Assembly: GCF_014839805.1 (NCBI RefSeq) | Contig: NC_051116.1 | Span: forward strand, 6,739,556 to 6,803,555 | DNA length: 64,000 bases | Source: Manduca sexta | Taxonomy: Eukaryota > Arthropoda > Insecta > Lepidoptera > Sphingidae | Reading direction: 5' to 3' | Shown: in pieces, positions 1 to 11,260 of the stretch | Layout: every line of letters starts with the position of its first letter | Position numbering within the stretch: the stretch's first letter is position 1 | The notes under the pieces: model-generated | Seen by the model: the letters and a program-made list of their open reading frames with translations, nothing else | Told to the model about the DNA's origin: nothing | Database searches by the model: none | Program-made: the position numbers and the translations under genes

Positions 1-150
1 CGCCAGCTGAAGGTTCGCTGGCAGCCTGCAGCTAAACGGTCTTAGGGCCCGGGAGGAAGAATAGAGGGGATAGAGGGAAGGAAGAAAAGAGGGAGGAGTA
101 GGAGTTATTCGGCATAGTACTTACGACTGTGTTTATATTAAATGCTAACA
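1..150. other. Unassigned flank, polypurine stretch
   Basis: This is sequence outside the palindrome arm. Positions about 48-110 are strongly purine-rich (runs of g and a). No coding signal or recognised element is seen, and homology with the right arm begins only at about 150. Confidence 0.4.
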
Positions 151-783
151 ATGTAGCTATAGAATGTCTACAAGTATTTGTCAGATACACTATAGGAGTC
201 AAATTTAAAATACATTTTTCAATAAAATTATTGACGTCCAAAAATATAAATTTATCACTATAATAGTTGACTAAAAAGTGCATCTGCTTATTAAGTGTGT
301 GAATGATTGTTTACCCTATCTGAGACATTTGATAATTAAGGAAAAGCACAAGTATTCTTTTTTGACAATTAAGGCTGATCATAGAGGCTATGCTACTTAA
401 TATGTCATTTTTTGTTAAATTAAAACTATTACTTACTAATATTGCAGTACAGGACTCAGGAGTATATGTCTTGCTAACTACTTGTTTTATAATGTCTTTA
501 TAGAGCATTCCTGGGAAACAGTAACTCGTAGCGGAGTGCTCTAGGCTATTCCTAAAACACAACAAAGAAATATATAATTTTATGTTGTAAATTTTTATTA
601 ATGAGAATGTGAGTATTTTGGTGTTAATACATAAATCAGCCCGAAGTTTGTGGCCGATAATGACTTACCTATAACATCGTAAATATCACGTGGCGGAAAG
701 TGGGTGACTTGTTGCACCTCTATCCCCCTTTGGGAATAAACCGCGTGTGTGTAAATATAAATAACAAATGTTTGAAATTACAG

Positions 784-934
784 GAAGCCCACCGATGATA
801 GCAAGTCAAGTTACAACTTCCACAATAACGATGTGTACAAACAGCCGATATCTTTAATCCCGGCGGGCACACCTCCCCCTGCATACGAAAATAATGTAAA
901 CAAGAATGACCAGCGCCCCACCAAGACACAACAG
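784..934 (+). pseudogene. Exon 3 of copy D, secreted proline-rich protein family
   Basis: A 151 nt exon follows an acceptor (cag at 781-783) and precedes a gtaatt donor at 935. It enters in phase 2 and leaves in phase 0, exactly as exon 3 does in copies A, B and C. The translation is open: it starts KPTDDSKSSYNFHNN, contains the PY-like PPPAYE, and ends in NDQRPTKTQQ. Exons 1 and 2 are not seen upstream, and the palindrome arm begins within what is intron 2 in copy C, so this copy is probably headless. If the donor is not used, the frame runs 20 more codons to a TAG at 995-997. That extension is well conserved in the other copies too, so an alternative C-terminus is possible. Function is unknown. 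Confidence 0.7.
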
Positions 935-1165
935 GTAATTACACTAGAATCAAAGCCTGTAGCGCCACGTCTCGCGTTCCGGGATCAGCATGTGTAGGTA
1001 TAAATACAAAATTTTAGTACAATTGTAAATAGTTACTGTTTATCCAAATTACTCAAACAACTGAAACTCAATACAAATACAGTTTTATCTTTTATGTTAT
1101 CTTCGTTCGGGCCAAGTTCTCTCATGCGTTAAAAAATAGCTGACATTGTGCCTAGATACCTAATA

Positions 1166-1499
1166 TATATATAATAATAATAATATCAGCCCTGTATTAT
1201 ATACTTGCCCACTGCTGAGCACGGGCCTCCTCTACTATTGAGAGGGATTAGGCCTTAGCCCACCACGCTGGCCTAGTGCGGATTGGTAGACTTCACACAC
1301 CTTCAAAATTCCTATTGAGAATATCTCAGATGTGCAGGTTTCCTCACAATGTTTTCCTTCACCGTTAAAGCGAACGATAAATTCACAAAGAATACACACA
1401 TGATTTTTAAGAAAAGTCAGAGGTGTGTGCCCTTGGGATTTGAACCTGCGGACATTCGTCTCAGCAGACCGTTCCACACCCAACTAGGCTATCGCCGCT
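1166..1499 (-). mobile_element. tRNA-derived SINE, 13 bp TSD
   Basis: On the minus strand the head has tRNA-like A and B boxes (GATAGCCTAGTTGGG, then GGTTCAAATCCC). The body ends in a LINE-like tail (AGGAGGCCCGTGCTCAGCAG) and an ATT microsatellite. It is flanked by a perfect 13 bp duplication, TAGATACCTAATA, at 1153-1165 and 1500-1512. The right palindrome arm has the empty site near 49228. A close relative lies at 37151-37482. Confidence 0.88.
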
Positions 1500-2218
1500 T
1501 AGATACCTAATACAAGTTTGCAAAATTAGATACCTAATACAATTTTGCAAAAACAATAATTTCTAGTTTGGTACATCTATACCAAGCAGGCATAGCTGAT
1601 CTGTATTCGACGGATGCGTTAATTTACGATCGATTTAAATAAACAATCTCCATCGTAATCTTTGATCCGTACCTTAAAATAAACCAATCAGAATAAGTCA
1701 TTTGTACGCATGTCAAAAATACTTTGTTGTGATTGGTCCATTTTCGCATGATCGTAGAAGCGACTTTGTACGTATATTAAAATCGACCGTTAAAAACTAA
1801 TTATCGGTTGCTTGTTGCTTTAACTAATTGCAAAATTAATTAACTATGCAATAAGAATCTGCTGTTGCTTCATTCAATTAAAAGTGATCAATCAATGATT
1901 AGACCATTGTAACAAACGGCGTATGGGCGGTGCCTTACAGACCAGTTATTGGTGGAAAAAAACAGACGCTCTCGCTAATATTTAAGATCCATAAACACGT
2001 CAGTCTGCAAACTGTACAATGAGTTATACATAAGAAAGCGCCATATTGGCCTCAGTAGCAAAAACCATTCACCACGAAATACTTTGTGATTACGTTCTTC
2101 GTGTTATCTTCATTGCAAGTGGTAAGACTGTGTCATTTTATTAGTCTCTTGGTATTTTATTTGTGTACTACCATCCCTTGTAAAACACCGGGGGAAACCC
2201 GTGAATGGGATACTGTAA

Positions 2219-2395
2219 TCGTCCAGCTTATCGACTGGAAGGGCCTGGTATGAAAATAAACAACTGTGTGATTTATATCAAAATGAAAATGAGCCTAAAA
2301 GTAAAGCCAGGAGGACTATTAAAAACACCTGCATATTTGAAAGATTATTGTTGATTTGGAAAGAAATGGGATATGAGCGATTAGATATCGATTAA
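2219..2395 (+). pseudogene. Short conserved ORF relic, unrecognised
   Basis: A 58-codon open frame runs after a TAA at 2216-2218. It contains W, L and basic residues spaced like a small helical DNA-binding domain (for example FERLLLIWKEMGYERLDID at its end). The right-arm counterpart near 48365-48540 carries an in-frame TAA. I do not recognise a family. It may be a remnant of a transposon gene or chance. Confidence 0.2.
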
Positions 2396-2539
2396 AAAAA
2401 TAATTTCATGTGTCCCATTCCTACACAGCCCACTCCAGTTCCGGTGCTCATGCATGTAACATGTACGTACTGGTAAATAATTATAATAAAATAATGCTAA
2501 TCAATAAGCCTATGATTATTTTATAGGGGAGAGTGGGGG

Positions 2540-2930
2540 GCACACATCTCACCGAGCTTCATCGCTCGGTGTCATAAAATGCGTGCCACTGCCGATCCTG
2601 GCTTACAGGAGTTGAAGTGGTGGGTGTGAAGGCGGCAAAGTCTCTTAACCACGAATCATACGCACTTAATTCGGTAGCAGTAGCCCGGGCACATAGCTCG
2701 AAGAACCGATGGCCGTTGGGGTCGAAAGGTTCTAGAGTGGAGCCCACGTACAGGCAAGCGAAATGTCGGACGCCCGCCTACAAGGTGGACGAACGACTTG
2801 GCTAAGGTTGCAGGAAGTCGCTGGATGCAGGCCGCTTCCAACAGGTCGACGTAGAGATCCTTGGGGGAGGCCTATGTTCAGCAGTGGACCTCCTGTGGCT
2901 GAGATGAATGAATAAATGAATGAATGACAA
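2540..2930. mobile_element. LINE-derived fragments
   Basis: About 2540-2785 is shared with 47995-48240 in the right arm. From 2786 the left arm instead has a typical lepidopteran LINE 3' end (GTCGACGTAGAGATCCTTGG, then GGCCTATGTTCAGCAGTGGA) followed by a gaat/aatga microsatellite tail. The small ORFs here are decayed element sequence. Confidence 0.55.
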
Positions 2931-3119
2931 TGCAAAGTTGTAATGAGATGCAATGTTTTACTGGTGAAAGGATATTTGTGTCCGTTCGGATAATGACAAA
3001 CAAATGACAAGATGGAAACCCCGCCATAGTGCTCACGTATTCGGGAACAGCCTGTTTATCTAGCTTCGAACAGGCCAGCATAATAATTTATTAACAAAGT
3101 ACCGTGTTTAACGTTTCAG

Positions 3120-3147
3120 GTGCTGCTTCAACACATGAAAAATGCAG
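3120..3147 (+). pseudogene. Exon 4' of copy D (28 nt)
   Basis: A 28 nt exon lies between ttcag (ending 3119) and a gtaaag donor at 3148. Entering in phase 0 it reads VLLQHMKNA and leaves in phase 1. The right-arm equivalent is 25 nt, so the difference is one codon and the phase is kept. That in-frame indel supports coding status. Confidence 0.55.
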
Positions 3148-3254
3148 GTAAAGAACTTCACATAAATCTAGTTGTATTGGAGTCAGTCTCGAACCTACTA
3201 AAGCAACTGTCAGTGACTATAAGTGTAATATATCGCATTTTTTTTAATGGATGG

Positions 3255-3475
3255 CGCTGGTGTCATTGTACTTGGTGGCGTAGTTGTACTGTATGCGCGA
3301 TACGGCAGCGCTCCGAGGTCCTGGGTTCAAATCCCAGGTCGAGCAAAGTGATATTTGGCTTTTTCTGCTCAGTATCAGCCCGGAGTCTGGAATTTGTGCC
3401 CGATACACACTTGGCGAAAAGTGGGTGCCCTGGTTGCGCCTCTACATACCCCATCGGGGATAAGTTTATAATTAA
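3255..3475 (+). mobile_element. tRNA-derived SINE
   Basis: The A-box-like GGTGGCGTAGTTGTACTG and the B box GGGTTCAAATCCC lie at about 3290-3340. They are followed by the conserved body (CCGGAGTCTGGAATTTGTGC) and the 3' portion ending near CCATCGGGGATAAG. The right arm has the same insertion at about 47280-47510, so it predates the inverted duplication. Relatives of its 3' half occur near 640-735, 12047-12100 and 45030-45095. Confidence 0.75.
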
Positions 3476-4066
3476 ATTATTTGACTATTTATCGACACGA
3501 ATATGAGAAGCCATTATTCATCGCGATTTCTTAACGACATTCATTGTGGCATCCATTTGACATTTGATTTGGCCTTATAAATAGATAAAACTCAGTTTAG
3601 CTCTGAAATTCGATATAAGCTGAGACGCTGTCAAGTTAAAGTCAGCATCTTAAGATCGTCGCTGATTAATAAACAGATCAACAGCATCTCAAATGATATC
3701 TTAAGCCACAGCAATGGCGAAGAGTCCACATAATCCGATCCTGCTGGCTTCCCTTTCTTATTATCATCAGAACTATTTGCAGGCCACATTTATACATATT
3801 AGTACCTCTATGTTGTGTCGGGTTACCTTTCGGAAAACTTAACCCTTTGAGTCACAGCATATGACGGTTTTTGACACCGTAGTTTTGTTTGTGAAGCAAC
3901 GTCGACTCAGATGTGAACAAGCTCTTTAATGATATCTTAAGCTTTGTTTATTTAATATTACAATACATTAAATGTTTACTTGAGACCCTTCCATCAGAGA
4001 GATTGATCTATTAGTATGGTCCTAAGTATGACCGTAACTTAATATGTTTTTTTTTTTTATTTTCAG

Positions 4067-4156
4067 ACTATGTATACAATACGTTCAATGAAAAGAGTTT
4101 TCGTGTTGGAGTGACTGATGATCAACAGAAAAACATATCAGATGAAAAACACATAA
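4067..4156 (+). pseudogene. Exon 5' of copy D (90 nt)
   Basis: A polypyrimidine tract and cag (4064-4066) precede a 90 nt exon that ends at a consensus gtaagt donor (4157). Phase 1 in and phase 1 out match exon 4'. The translation is open, starting YVYNTFNEKSFRVGVTDD and ending KNISDEKHI. The right-arm copy has identical length and one or two amino-acid changes. The next exon was not found in the window, so the 3' end of this transcript is unknown. Confidence 0.6.
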
Positions 4157-4389
4157 GTAAGTTAATAATCTTTTATAAATATCGTTGATAGAATTGAAAT
4201 TTGCAGTTTTTGATTATTTTGCATAGCTGGGAGTCTGTAATTTGTACCCGATGTAACAATTTTTCAAAAATCCAATGATGCAGTTTGCGTTTTCATCATA
4301 ATCAACGCAGAGACTACTTTGAGTGTTATAGAGTATTCCCTATAGTTTTGGATTTATGTATGTAGCTGGTAATATATTTCATAGAGAAA

Positions 4390-4727
4390 CTTTTTTTTAT
4401 ACGTCCTAGGCAGAGTGAAACCTCTGTACCTGATGGTAAGTGGAGTGGAGCACAATAGAATGTCTACTGATGAGAGATAATTACCCCTCGGCAGTCGATA
4501 CAATTATGCCGGCCTCTTGGAACCGGATATATACAGATTAATCTATACTATTACATAAAGTTGAAGAGTTTGTTTGTTTGTTTGAACGCGCTAATCTCAG
4601 GAACTACTGGTTCGACAATTCTTTTAGTGTTGGATAGCCCATTTATTAGGAAGGCTATAGGCTTTGTAATTTATTTATATAACCCATGACTTGCTAAATT
4701 TCAGGTTTTATCATCAAGAATATAATA
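4390..4727 (+). repeat. Dispersed repeats in palindrome arm
   Basis: Two common lepidopteran repeat motifs lie here: CGTCCTAGGCAGAGTGAAAC (about 4403) and GTTTGTTTGTTTGAACGCGC (about 4570) with its usual continuation about a lone unpaired 'aggaactactgg' motif. Both are present inverted at 46270-46580. Confidence 0.6.
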
Positions 4728-4882
4728 ATAATAATTATTATAATTATTATACTAGTGTTACACATGATCCTTGCTTTTCACTTATGGAAGAAAATGAAAC
4801 ATACAAATATTTAGGCATGCAGGAAGGTAAGACAAGAAATCATACACAAATAAAGGCAGCTCTAACTAAACAATATTTAAAT

Positions 4883-5025
4883 CCCTTTATCCCTTCTACC
4901 ACACATCATGCAAGCAATCAGTTGTGTGCCTGGTATTGTTAACTGTGTGTGTATGTGTTTTTTTTTTCTTTTATACTTTTTTGTTGTATTTATGTGTATG
5001 TAGAGAAATAAATGGTTTTAAAAAT
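4883..5025 (+). mobile_element. Short retroposed 3' end in the LINE
   Basis: Removing this segment joins the LINE frame exactly (KQYLN to RLNEICKR). It has a polyadenylation-like aataaa near its right end and an A-rich terminus, so it is probably the 3' end of another retroelement. Confidence 0.55.
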
Positions 5026-5053
5026 AGACTAAATGAAATATGCAAAAGATCCC

Positions 5054-5828
5054 TTTTTTTTTTTTTTTTTTTTTTTTTTACGTAGGTAAATCGTCAGTTG
5101 ACTATCTCCCGCCTTGGGATGGGCGGGAGGACGTGTCAGACTTTTACCGACTAAGAACCTACGGTGTTCCCATCCTTTGCCTATGTGCCTAGGTCCAAGA
5201 TCCGGTGGCATTGAGACCTAGGCAGGCACCGGCCCTAAAGGGCCCCGCAAATTACTCTGACACTGCTCTTCGAGGCGCGCGTGGAACACTACGCGCCGAA
5301 CACACGGGCCGTTGGGGTGTTTCGGGCGACGGGCTACCCAATGCTCGTCACCCGACGGTCCGCGCCTACGGAGGCCGACGATCCTCAGCAGACGTTCGAC
5401 GCCCGCGTCTTGTGCGTCTGCCGTGGCGGATGGGACGTTGGGCGCTTTGGCGCCGTATCCGCTCCGCCACCTCCTTTGCGAGCATCACGTCCTCGCAGAA
5501 GGAGGTGACTGCGTCCCACTCTCTCGCCCCGGAGCATGGCTTCTACCAGGCCCCGACGCGAGAGGTCTCCGCCACCGATGGCCGTTGAGAGAACACGGCG
5601 GGGCTCAGCCCAAGCTGGGCACACCTCCACCGTATGCTCCACCGTGTCCTCCGGCCGATCCGCACAGTAAAAACACGCGGGCGTATCCTCCACCCGGATC
5701 CGATACAGGTACCTGCCGAAGCAGCCGTGACCGGTCAGTACCTGCGTCGTCCGGAATGAGAGGACGCCGTGACGTCTCGTCAGCCACACCTCGAAGAGGG
5801 GACTTACCGCCGCTATCGTGGCGTGCCC
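5054..5828 (-). mobile_element. R1-clade LINE 3' fragment, 14 bp TSD
   Basis: Minus-strand reading gives the C-terminal region of an R1-type ORF2, including LTRRHGVLSFRTTQVLTGHG and the CCHC knuckle CFYCADRPEDTVEHTVEVC, then a 3' untranslated region and a poly-A tail (the T run at 5054-5077). A perfect 14 bp duplication, ATGCAAAAGATCCC, flanks it at 5040-5053 and 5829-5842. Its 5' end nearly coincides with that of the second copy at 51846-52613. Confidence 0.85.
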
Positions 5829-6559
5829 ATGCAAAAGATCCCTAACATCTAAAAATCTAGTAAAAGCTGTTAATACATTTGCCACACCAGTGTTAAAATA
5901 CTCTTTTGGGGTAGTAAAGTGGTCACGTACCAACATTAATAATTTGGAAATCAAAACTAGGACAACTCTTACAAAACACAATTATTTGCACCCTAAGAAA
6001 AGATTAACAAATATACAGAATTACGAGAAGAAATAACCCGGATCTGGAAATTGAACAAAGTTCATATCGTACCTCTGGTTCTCTCCAGTACGGGTGTAAT
6101 ACCAACATTATTATTAAACTCTATTAAGGTGCTAAACCTCCAAAAAAAATCATATATTACTATGCAAAAGGCAGCAATTCTGAATACGTGTGGAATAGTT
6201 CGTAAGTTTCTCCAAGAAGAAACCCCCATCTCTCACTTTCCGTAAATATGATTCTCACTTGGTTTAGGCCCGTGAGTCTCAATTAAAAGCGAAGAATAAT
6301 TTCTTCGAGAAAAAATTAAGTTTTAAATATAAATAATAGTAATAAAAATATTATTATTATTAAATTTCACGTTTTATCATCAAGAATCTAAGCAATAATC
6401 CCCAAGCTATGTCATCAGTGGGAAAGATTAAAGGTGAGAACCATATTTATTATACAAAAGTCATCCTCTTCCATTTTTAGTATTTTTCTTTCAATGTTAT
6501 AAAACACCAGGTTTGCTGTTTATTTAATTAATTTATTTAAATACGTTATAATATATGAG

Positions 6560-9500
6560 TACAACTTACCGATTGTTACTCGTACAGGTCTTCCGATTAA
6601 AAAGTGACCTGGAGTAAGCGACAGCAAATCTTCAGCGTCTGATGACAGCGGAGTGAGCGGTCAAGAATTTAAAATTGCCTCTATTTGGATTAAGGTGGAG
6701 TTTAGCTCCTCATAAGTTAAGTGACGATTGCCCAGCACTCTAACTAAATGATGTTTAGTGGATGTAACACCCGCCTCCCAAAGACCACCAAAATGTGGGG
6801 CGTAGGCAGGAATAAAGTGGAAATTGATTCCATCATGAGCCGCATCTTCAGCTAAGGAGTTACAATTGCGCTTAAGGAATGTAGAAAGATCATTATAGGC
6901 TCCTACAAATGATGTCCCATTGTCTGAATAAATATGAAGAGGCTTTCCTCTTCGGCACATAAACCTACGCAAAGCCTGTAAGTAGTTGTTGCTCGTCAAA
7001 TCGCCCACTAATTCTAAATGTATGGTTTTAGTCGTAAAGCACACAAAAATTACAATGTAAACTTTCAGTAGTTTACATCCACGACCTGACGATTAGCCGA
7101 TGTTATGGGACCCGCGTAGTCAACGCCTACACTTTGAAAAGGAAAGTCAGCTGGTGACAATCTGCTTGATGGCAAATTGCCCATTTGTGTTTAAACAACT
7201 TGTCCCTTAAAACGTTGACAGCGAACGCACTGACGATAGCATAATCTGGCTAAGTTGCGACCACCCAAAGGCCAGTAAGTTTCTCTTATTGTAGCCAATA
7301 ATAATTGGGGACCTGCATGCATTAATTTTCGATCCTCACAATTAAATAAAAGTTTTGTAAAATGATGAGTGGACTGTTATAAAATTGGATGTTTTTTCTC
7401 AAAAAAATATTCTGAATGATGTAATCTACCTCCTAAACGGATGATTTTATTTTCATCCAGAAAAACATTAAAGTTAAAAAGTCGATTTTTATGAGGTAAT
7501 TTCTGATTATTTAATAATAAATCATATTCATAAAATGATTCCTTTTGTGATTGAATAATAATTAAATTTAGTGAATCCTGCAGTTCGTGAGCGGATAAAT
7601 ATTCACTATTAATTGACTGGCCCTTACACCTTTTAATGAACCGAAACATAAAACAAACCGCTCGTTGTAACCTTATAAAATTTGAAAAACGCTCAAAATA
7701 AATCAAACCTTTGTCAAAATGTTTGTCGTTATAAATGTTATGAAAACAAACATGTGTTTTGAGTTCGGGTAAAGCGTGTAAAGTTTCTTCAATGAAAGGC
7801 CATGACATGCTATCTTTTCGTAAGAAAGAAGGACCAGACCACCACAAATCCAATGAGTGCATAGTAGTAGCTTCAACCCCTCGTGAGATGTAATCCGCAG
7901 GATTATCATGTGTGGAGAGATGTCTCCACGTACACAAACTAGTTGTATCTAAAATTTCTGAGATGCGGTTACGAACAAAAGTATTTAATTTTATAGGAAG
8001 CATTTTTAGCCAACCTAATACTACCATGGAATCGGTCCAAAAACTACATTCGAGGATTAAGTTCGAAGTGACGTAGTAACTTTTTTATATAAACGAGCGC
8101 CAATCACGGCAGCGCAAAGCTCTAGCCTCGGTATAGTCAGACATTTGATCGGACTAACACGACTCTTGGCCATTAAAAGACGGACATCGACTTCACCTTT
8201 CGCATTGATACTACACGCATATAAACAAGCACCATACGCGCGTTCTGACGCATCGGTGATAATATGAAATTCCATGTGCTTATACGCATCAATAACAACA
8301 TGGCGAGAGATCGTCAAATCATTAAGTGCTGGTAAGGCTTTGATCAATGACGTCCAAGCGGCAATGACCTCAGTGGACAACCGTTTATCCCATATAAGTT
8401 TTTCAAGCCATAGCTTTTGAAGTAACATTTTCATACGAATGACACAAGGCAATAATACACCTAAAGGATCAAATATTCGCGCAATAACTGATAAAATGTC
8501 ACGTTTTGTATTTTCGACCTTCTCAAGGGCGTTAATAGGAAAGCATAACGTATCTGTTTGCGTTTGTTAGCTAAGCCATAAATTCTTATTTATCATGTCA
8601 CCCTCTATATTTAGACTAGGGAGTGACTGGCCAGACTGGGTCGAAACTAAGGCAGGTTCGTTAGACTTCCACTTCCTTAACGGCATGCAAGCGGAAGCAA
8701 GAGCATCAGTTACCTGTTCCCGCAGCATATAAGCTTCACCAAGTTGATCTGCACCGGTCAAAAGTTCATCGACATAAAAATCATGTTGAATGATTTCTGC
8801 AACCCGCTGATCTTTACATTCAAGCCCAACTTGTTTGAGGCATCTTGTTGCGAGAAATGTAGCACTCGCCGTACCATATGTTACGGTATTTAAATTGTAA
8901 ACCTTGAAAGGACTAGCTTCATCATCGCGCCAAATTATTTTTAACAGATGCCTTTCTAATGGATGTATTGACATTTGTCTATACATCTTTTCTACGTCTG
9001 CCGAAAGTACATATTTGAACATCCTAAATCTGTGAAGTATCGATGTTAAATTGTCTTGAACGGTAGGCCCCACCATCTGCATTTGGTTTAAAGAAATCCC
9101 TGGTGTGGTAGGAGCACTAGCGTTAAATACTACGCGTAGTTTAGTGGTAGTACTACTTTCTCGTAGTACGCCATGATGCGGTGTAAAATATGACACGTTA
9201 TCTTCTTCAACTTAACACTCCGACATGTGTCCTAAAGAAATATACTCTGACATAAAGTCTTTGTACACTTTGTCGAGGAATGGATTTTCCTATTTCTACG
9301 CTCTATGGCTAAAAAGCGTCGTTTTGCACAATGAAATGAACCACGTAAAGTATCAAAAGATTCTTTCAGCGGAATTCTAACGCAGAACTGACCGTTTTCT
9401 AAACGTGTCGTATTCTCATCAAAATGTTCTTCACAAAGTGCTTCTTCAGCGGAATAAGTGGATGATTCATGATGGCTTATTTCTTCTATATGCCAGAACC

Positions 9501-10205
9501 GCGTTAACTGAGTTTGTAAGTCATCTAATGGTGAAGATTTGTCATTAGCAATGGCTACAAAATTGGATTTGACAGGTTGATTAAACTTCTTAGCTAAACC
9601 GGTATTAATTGGGCCAATGACTACCCAACCAAGTTTAGTTTCAAATAAAATAGGCTGGTTATTCCCAAATACGATTCTTTCTGATCCTAGTAAATTCCAG
9701 AATACATCAGCTCCTAATATCATGTCTATCGGTGCTGGAGTGTGATAATACGGATCAGCTAACGGTATATCTGTTGGTATATTTAAATGCATCTGCCTAT
9801 GAGGCACATTATCGCTAATTGTCGGCAAAACCAAACATAATAAATTATCGCAATAAGATTCGCATAATGACTTAATACAAACACGACATATTTTCTCTAC
9901 TTGTGACAGTAAATTATAAATACCTTGTATAGAATTATTAGTATATTTAGATGGTATATTTAATTGCTTAAACATTTTTTCTGACATTATACAGGACGAA
10001 CTGCCTGAGTCAAGAAGAGCACGTGCAATGTGTTCTTTATTATATACAAAACATCGTAATATCTGATTAAAGCAGTCGACAGAAGAATGTCGGGCGAGTT
10101 GCTTGTGTGCGAATGTGCGGTAATATTTGCCGACAGTGCAACCGAGTGAGCGTTAGGGGTGACAGCGCAGTCGTCGGCGCCCGCAGATGGGCAGTTTATC
10201 TTCAT
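6560..10205 (-). pseudogene. Decayed Pao/BEL element (protease to integrase)
   Basis: Minus-strand order is aspartic protease region (about 10050-9232; MSEKMFKQLNIPSKY after an ALLDSGSS-type site in another frame, then MILGADVFWNLLGSERIVFG), reverse transcriptase (9196-8567; LSADVEKMYRQMSIHP), RNase H region (8452-7377; ITDASERAYGACLYA, RLELCAAVIGARLYK) and integrase (7044-6560; YSDNGTSFVGAYND, FGGLWEAGV, LTPGHFLIGRP). The RT box reads FYVDELLTGAD where Pao enzymes usually have YVDD. Frameshifts divide the ORFs, and a CGA-to-TGA-type stop interrupts the NSRPL motif near 6662. No LTR is recognisable. The gag side ends at 10205 at the same place as in the 30497 copy, so that truncation predates the duplication. 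Confidence 0.88.
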
Positions 10206-11260
10206 AAACTTTGTAATCTAATACGTATTACTCATATTCAGTTTTAAAGCGAGGTTAAAACGAGCAAGAAAACTAGCTTGTTAATTTCCGCAAGCTATTT
10301 TCACCGTGTAACAATGGGGAAGCCCGTTCGAGCTTTCCTGTCATTATCGAAACTCGATATTGCATTCTATAGTTTATCACTTTTCAAATGTTGTGGTCTG
10401 TAAAGCCAATTTAAAGGCTTTTTGCATTTGCGAATGGTATTTCTTTTTCATTGCTTTGAATGACGAGATGAGCTTGCCGTTCGCCTGATGGTAAGCGATA
10501 CAATCGCCCATAAACAGTAGAAACACCATTTAACACTGAAGACAAAGTATGTATGGTATTTCACTGCGCTCGCCATCCTGAGACATTAGATGTTAAGTCT
10601 TATGTCCAGTAGTTACACTGGCTACAATGTCCTTCAAACCGGAACACAACAGTGACTACACACTATTGCTTAGCGGCAGAAGTAGACATTGCGGTGTGTT
10701 CTAAAGGTGCGATATTATTATATTTATGTTGTGTCGAGTCACTTTTGGGAAAATTTCACCCATTGTCGTGTAAACAATGACAGCAAGCTGCCTTCTGCAA
10801 ATCATACTTGTAGGACTTGTAGCGAGAAAGAGCTCGCCGGTGTTTAGTAATTGAAATAATGCTGCTAGTGTCGTTCTTGTGCAATATATTACAATATTGT
10901 TACTCTTAACTTGAAGGAAAAGAAACTCGTTTATGGATTTGAATTTTTAATAAATATGTGATTAAGTACCCGTTTTTATAATAACTTAGTCTATAATTTA
11001 CAATGTCCGTGTTGCCATCCGTAATAATGAAGCGTAAAATAATTACATATTGAATAGCTCTTAAAAATCTCGACTTATACAATAGATTATGAAAAAAATA
11101 CTAAACAAATATATTCAAACATTTAAGCCCTCTATCGAGCTTCAAGACTATTAAAAATGTTGACTACGATTATAACATTAAAAATTATTAAAAATCATCG
11201 CGATAGATTAAAGTCAGATGGAATATTTTCCCCTACATTGCCGCTGTCCGTGGGTTGTGG
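10206..11260. other. Spacer between Pao remnant and gene copy A
   Basis: AT-rich sequence shared with 30498-31553. It contains an inverted-orientation copy of a dispersed lepidopteran repeat at 10448-10700 (contains TTGCCGTTCGCCTGATGGTA and TGTCCTTCAAACCGG). Nothing else coding is seen; it should hold the 3' untranslated region of copy A at its right end. Confidence 0.6.

Larger units (their letters stand above)
4728..6362 (+). pseudogene. R4/Dong-like LINE fragment, 5'-truncated, with nested insertions
   Basis: The reading frame around 4745-4880 gives a late reverse-transcriptase segment with YKYLGMQEGK. It resumes at 5832-6000 with SKNLVKAVNTFATPVLKYSF and KWSRTNINNLEIKTRTTLTK, and ends in an AAAILNTCGIVRKFL-like tail near 6160-6220. 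This is the usual order in R4/Dong-type elements after the catalytic RT core, which is absent. The frame is split by a 143 bp insertion (4883-5025) and by an R1-like insertion (5054-5828), plus further deletions. The element is bordered by an imperfect duplication of about 26 bp (AAATTTCaGGTTTTATCATC at 4701-4727 and 6362-6387). No function remains. Confidence 0.75.
150..6556 (+). repeat. Left arm of a large inverted repeat
   Basis: Read in reverse complement, this segment matches about 46000-50257 nearly end to end. Paired landmarks are 784-934 with 49473-49623, 3120-3147 with 47598-47622, 4067-4156 with 46804-46893, and 6370-6540 with 46010-46175. The left arm is longer mainly because of a SINE (1166-1499) and a LINE with nested insertions (4728-6362) that the right arm lacks or has lost. 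Near 2786-3010 and 47735-47990 the two arms carry different LINE-derived segments. Arm divergence is several percent with small indels, so this is an old duplication rather than a duplicated assembly contig. Confidence 0.9.

Noticed and set aside
720..929. Minus ORF (MSWWGAGHSC...) with a copy at 49478-49687
   Set aside because: It is the antisense of exon 3 of the gene family; the sense strand has proper splice sites and phases.
3290..3345. tRNA gene candidate
   Set aside because: A and B boxes are present but no cloverleaf closes and the body continues as a SINE; the same holds for 1430-1499 and 47380-47470.
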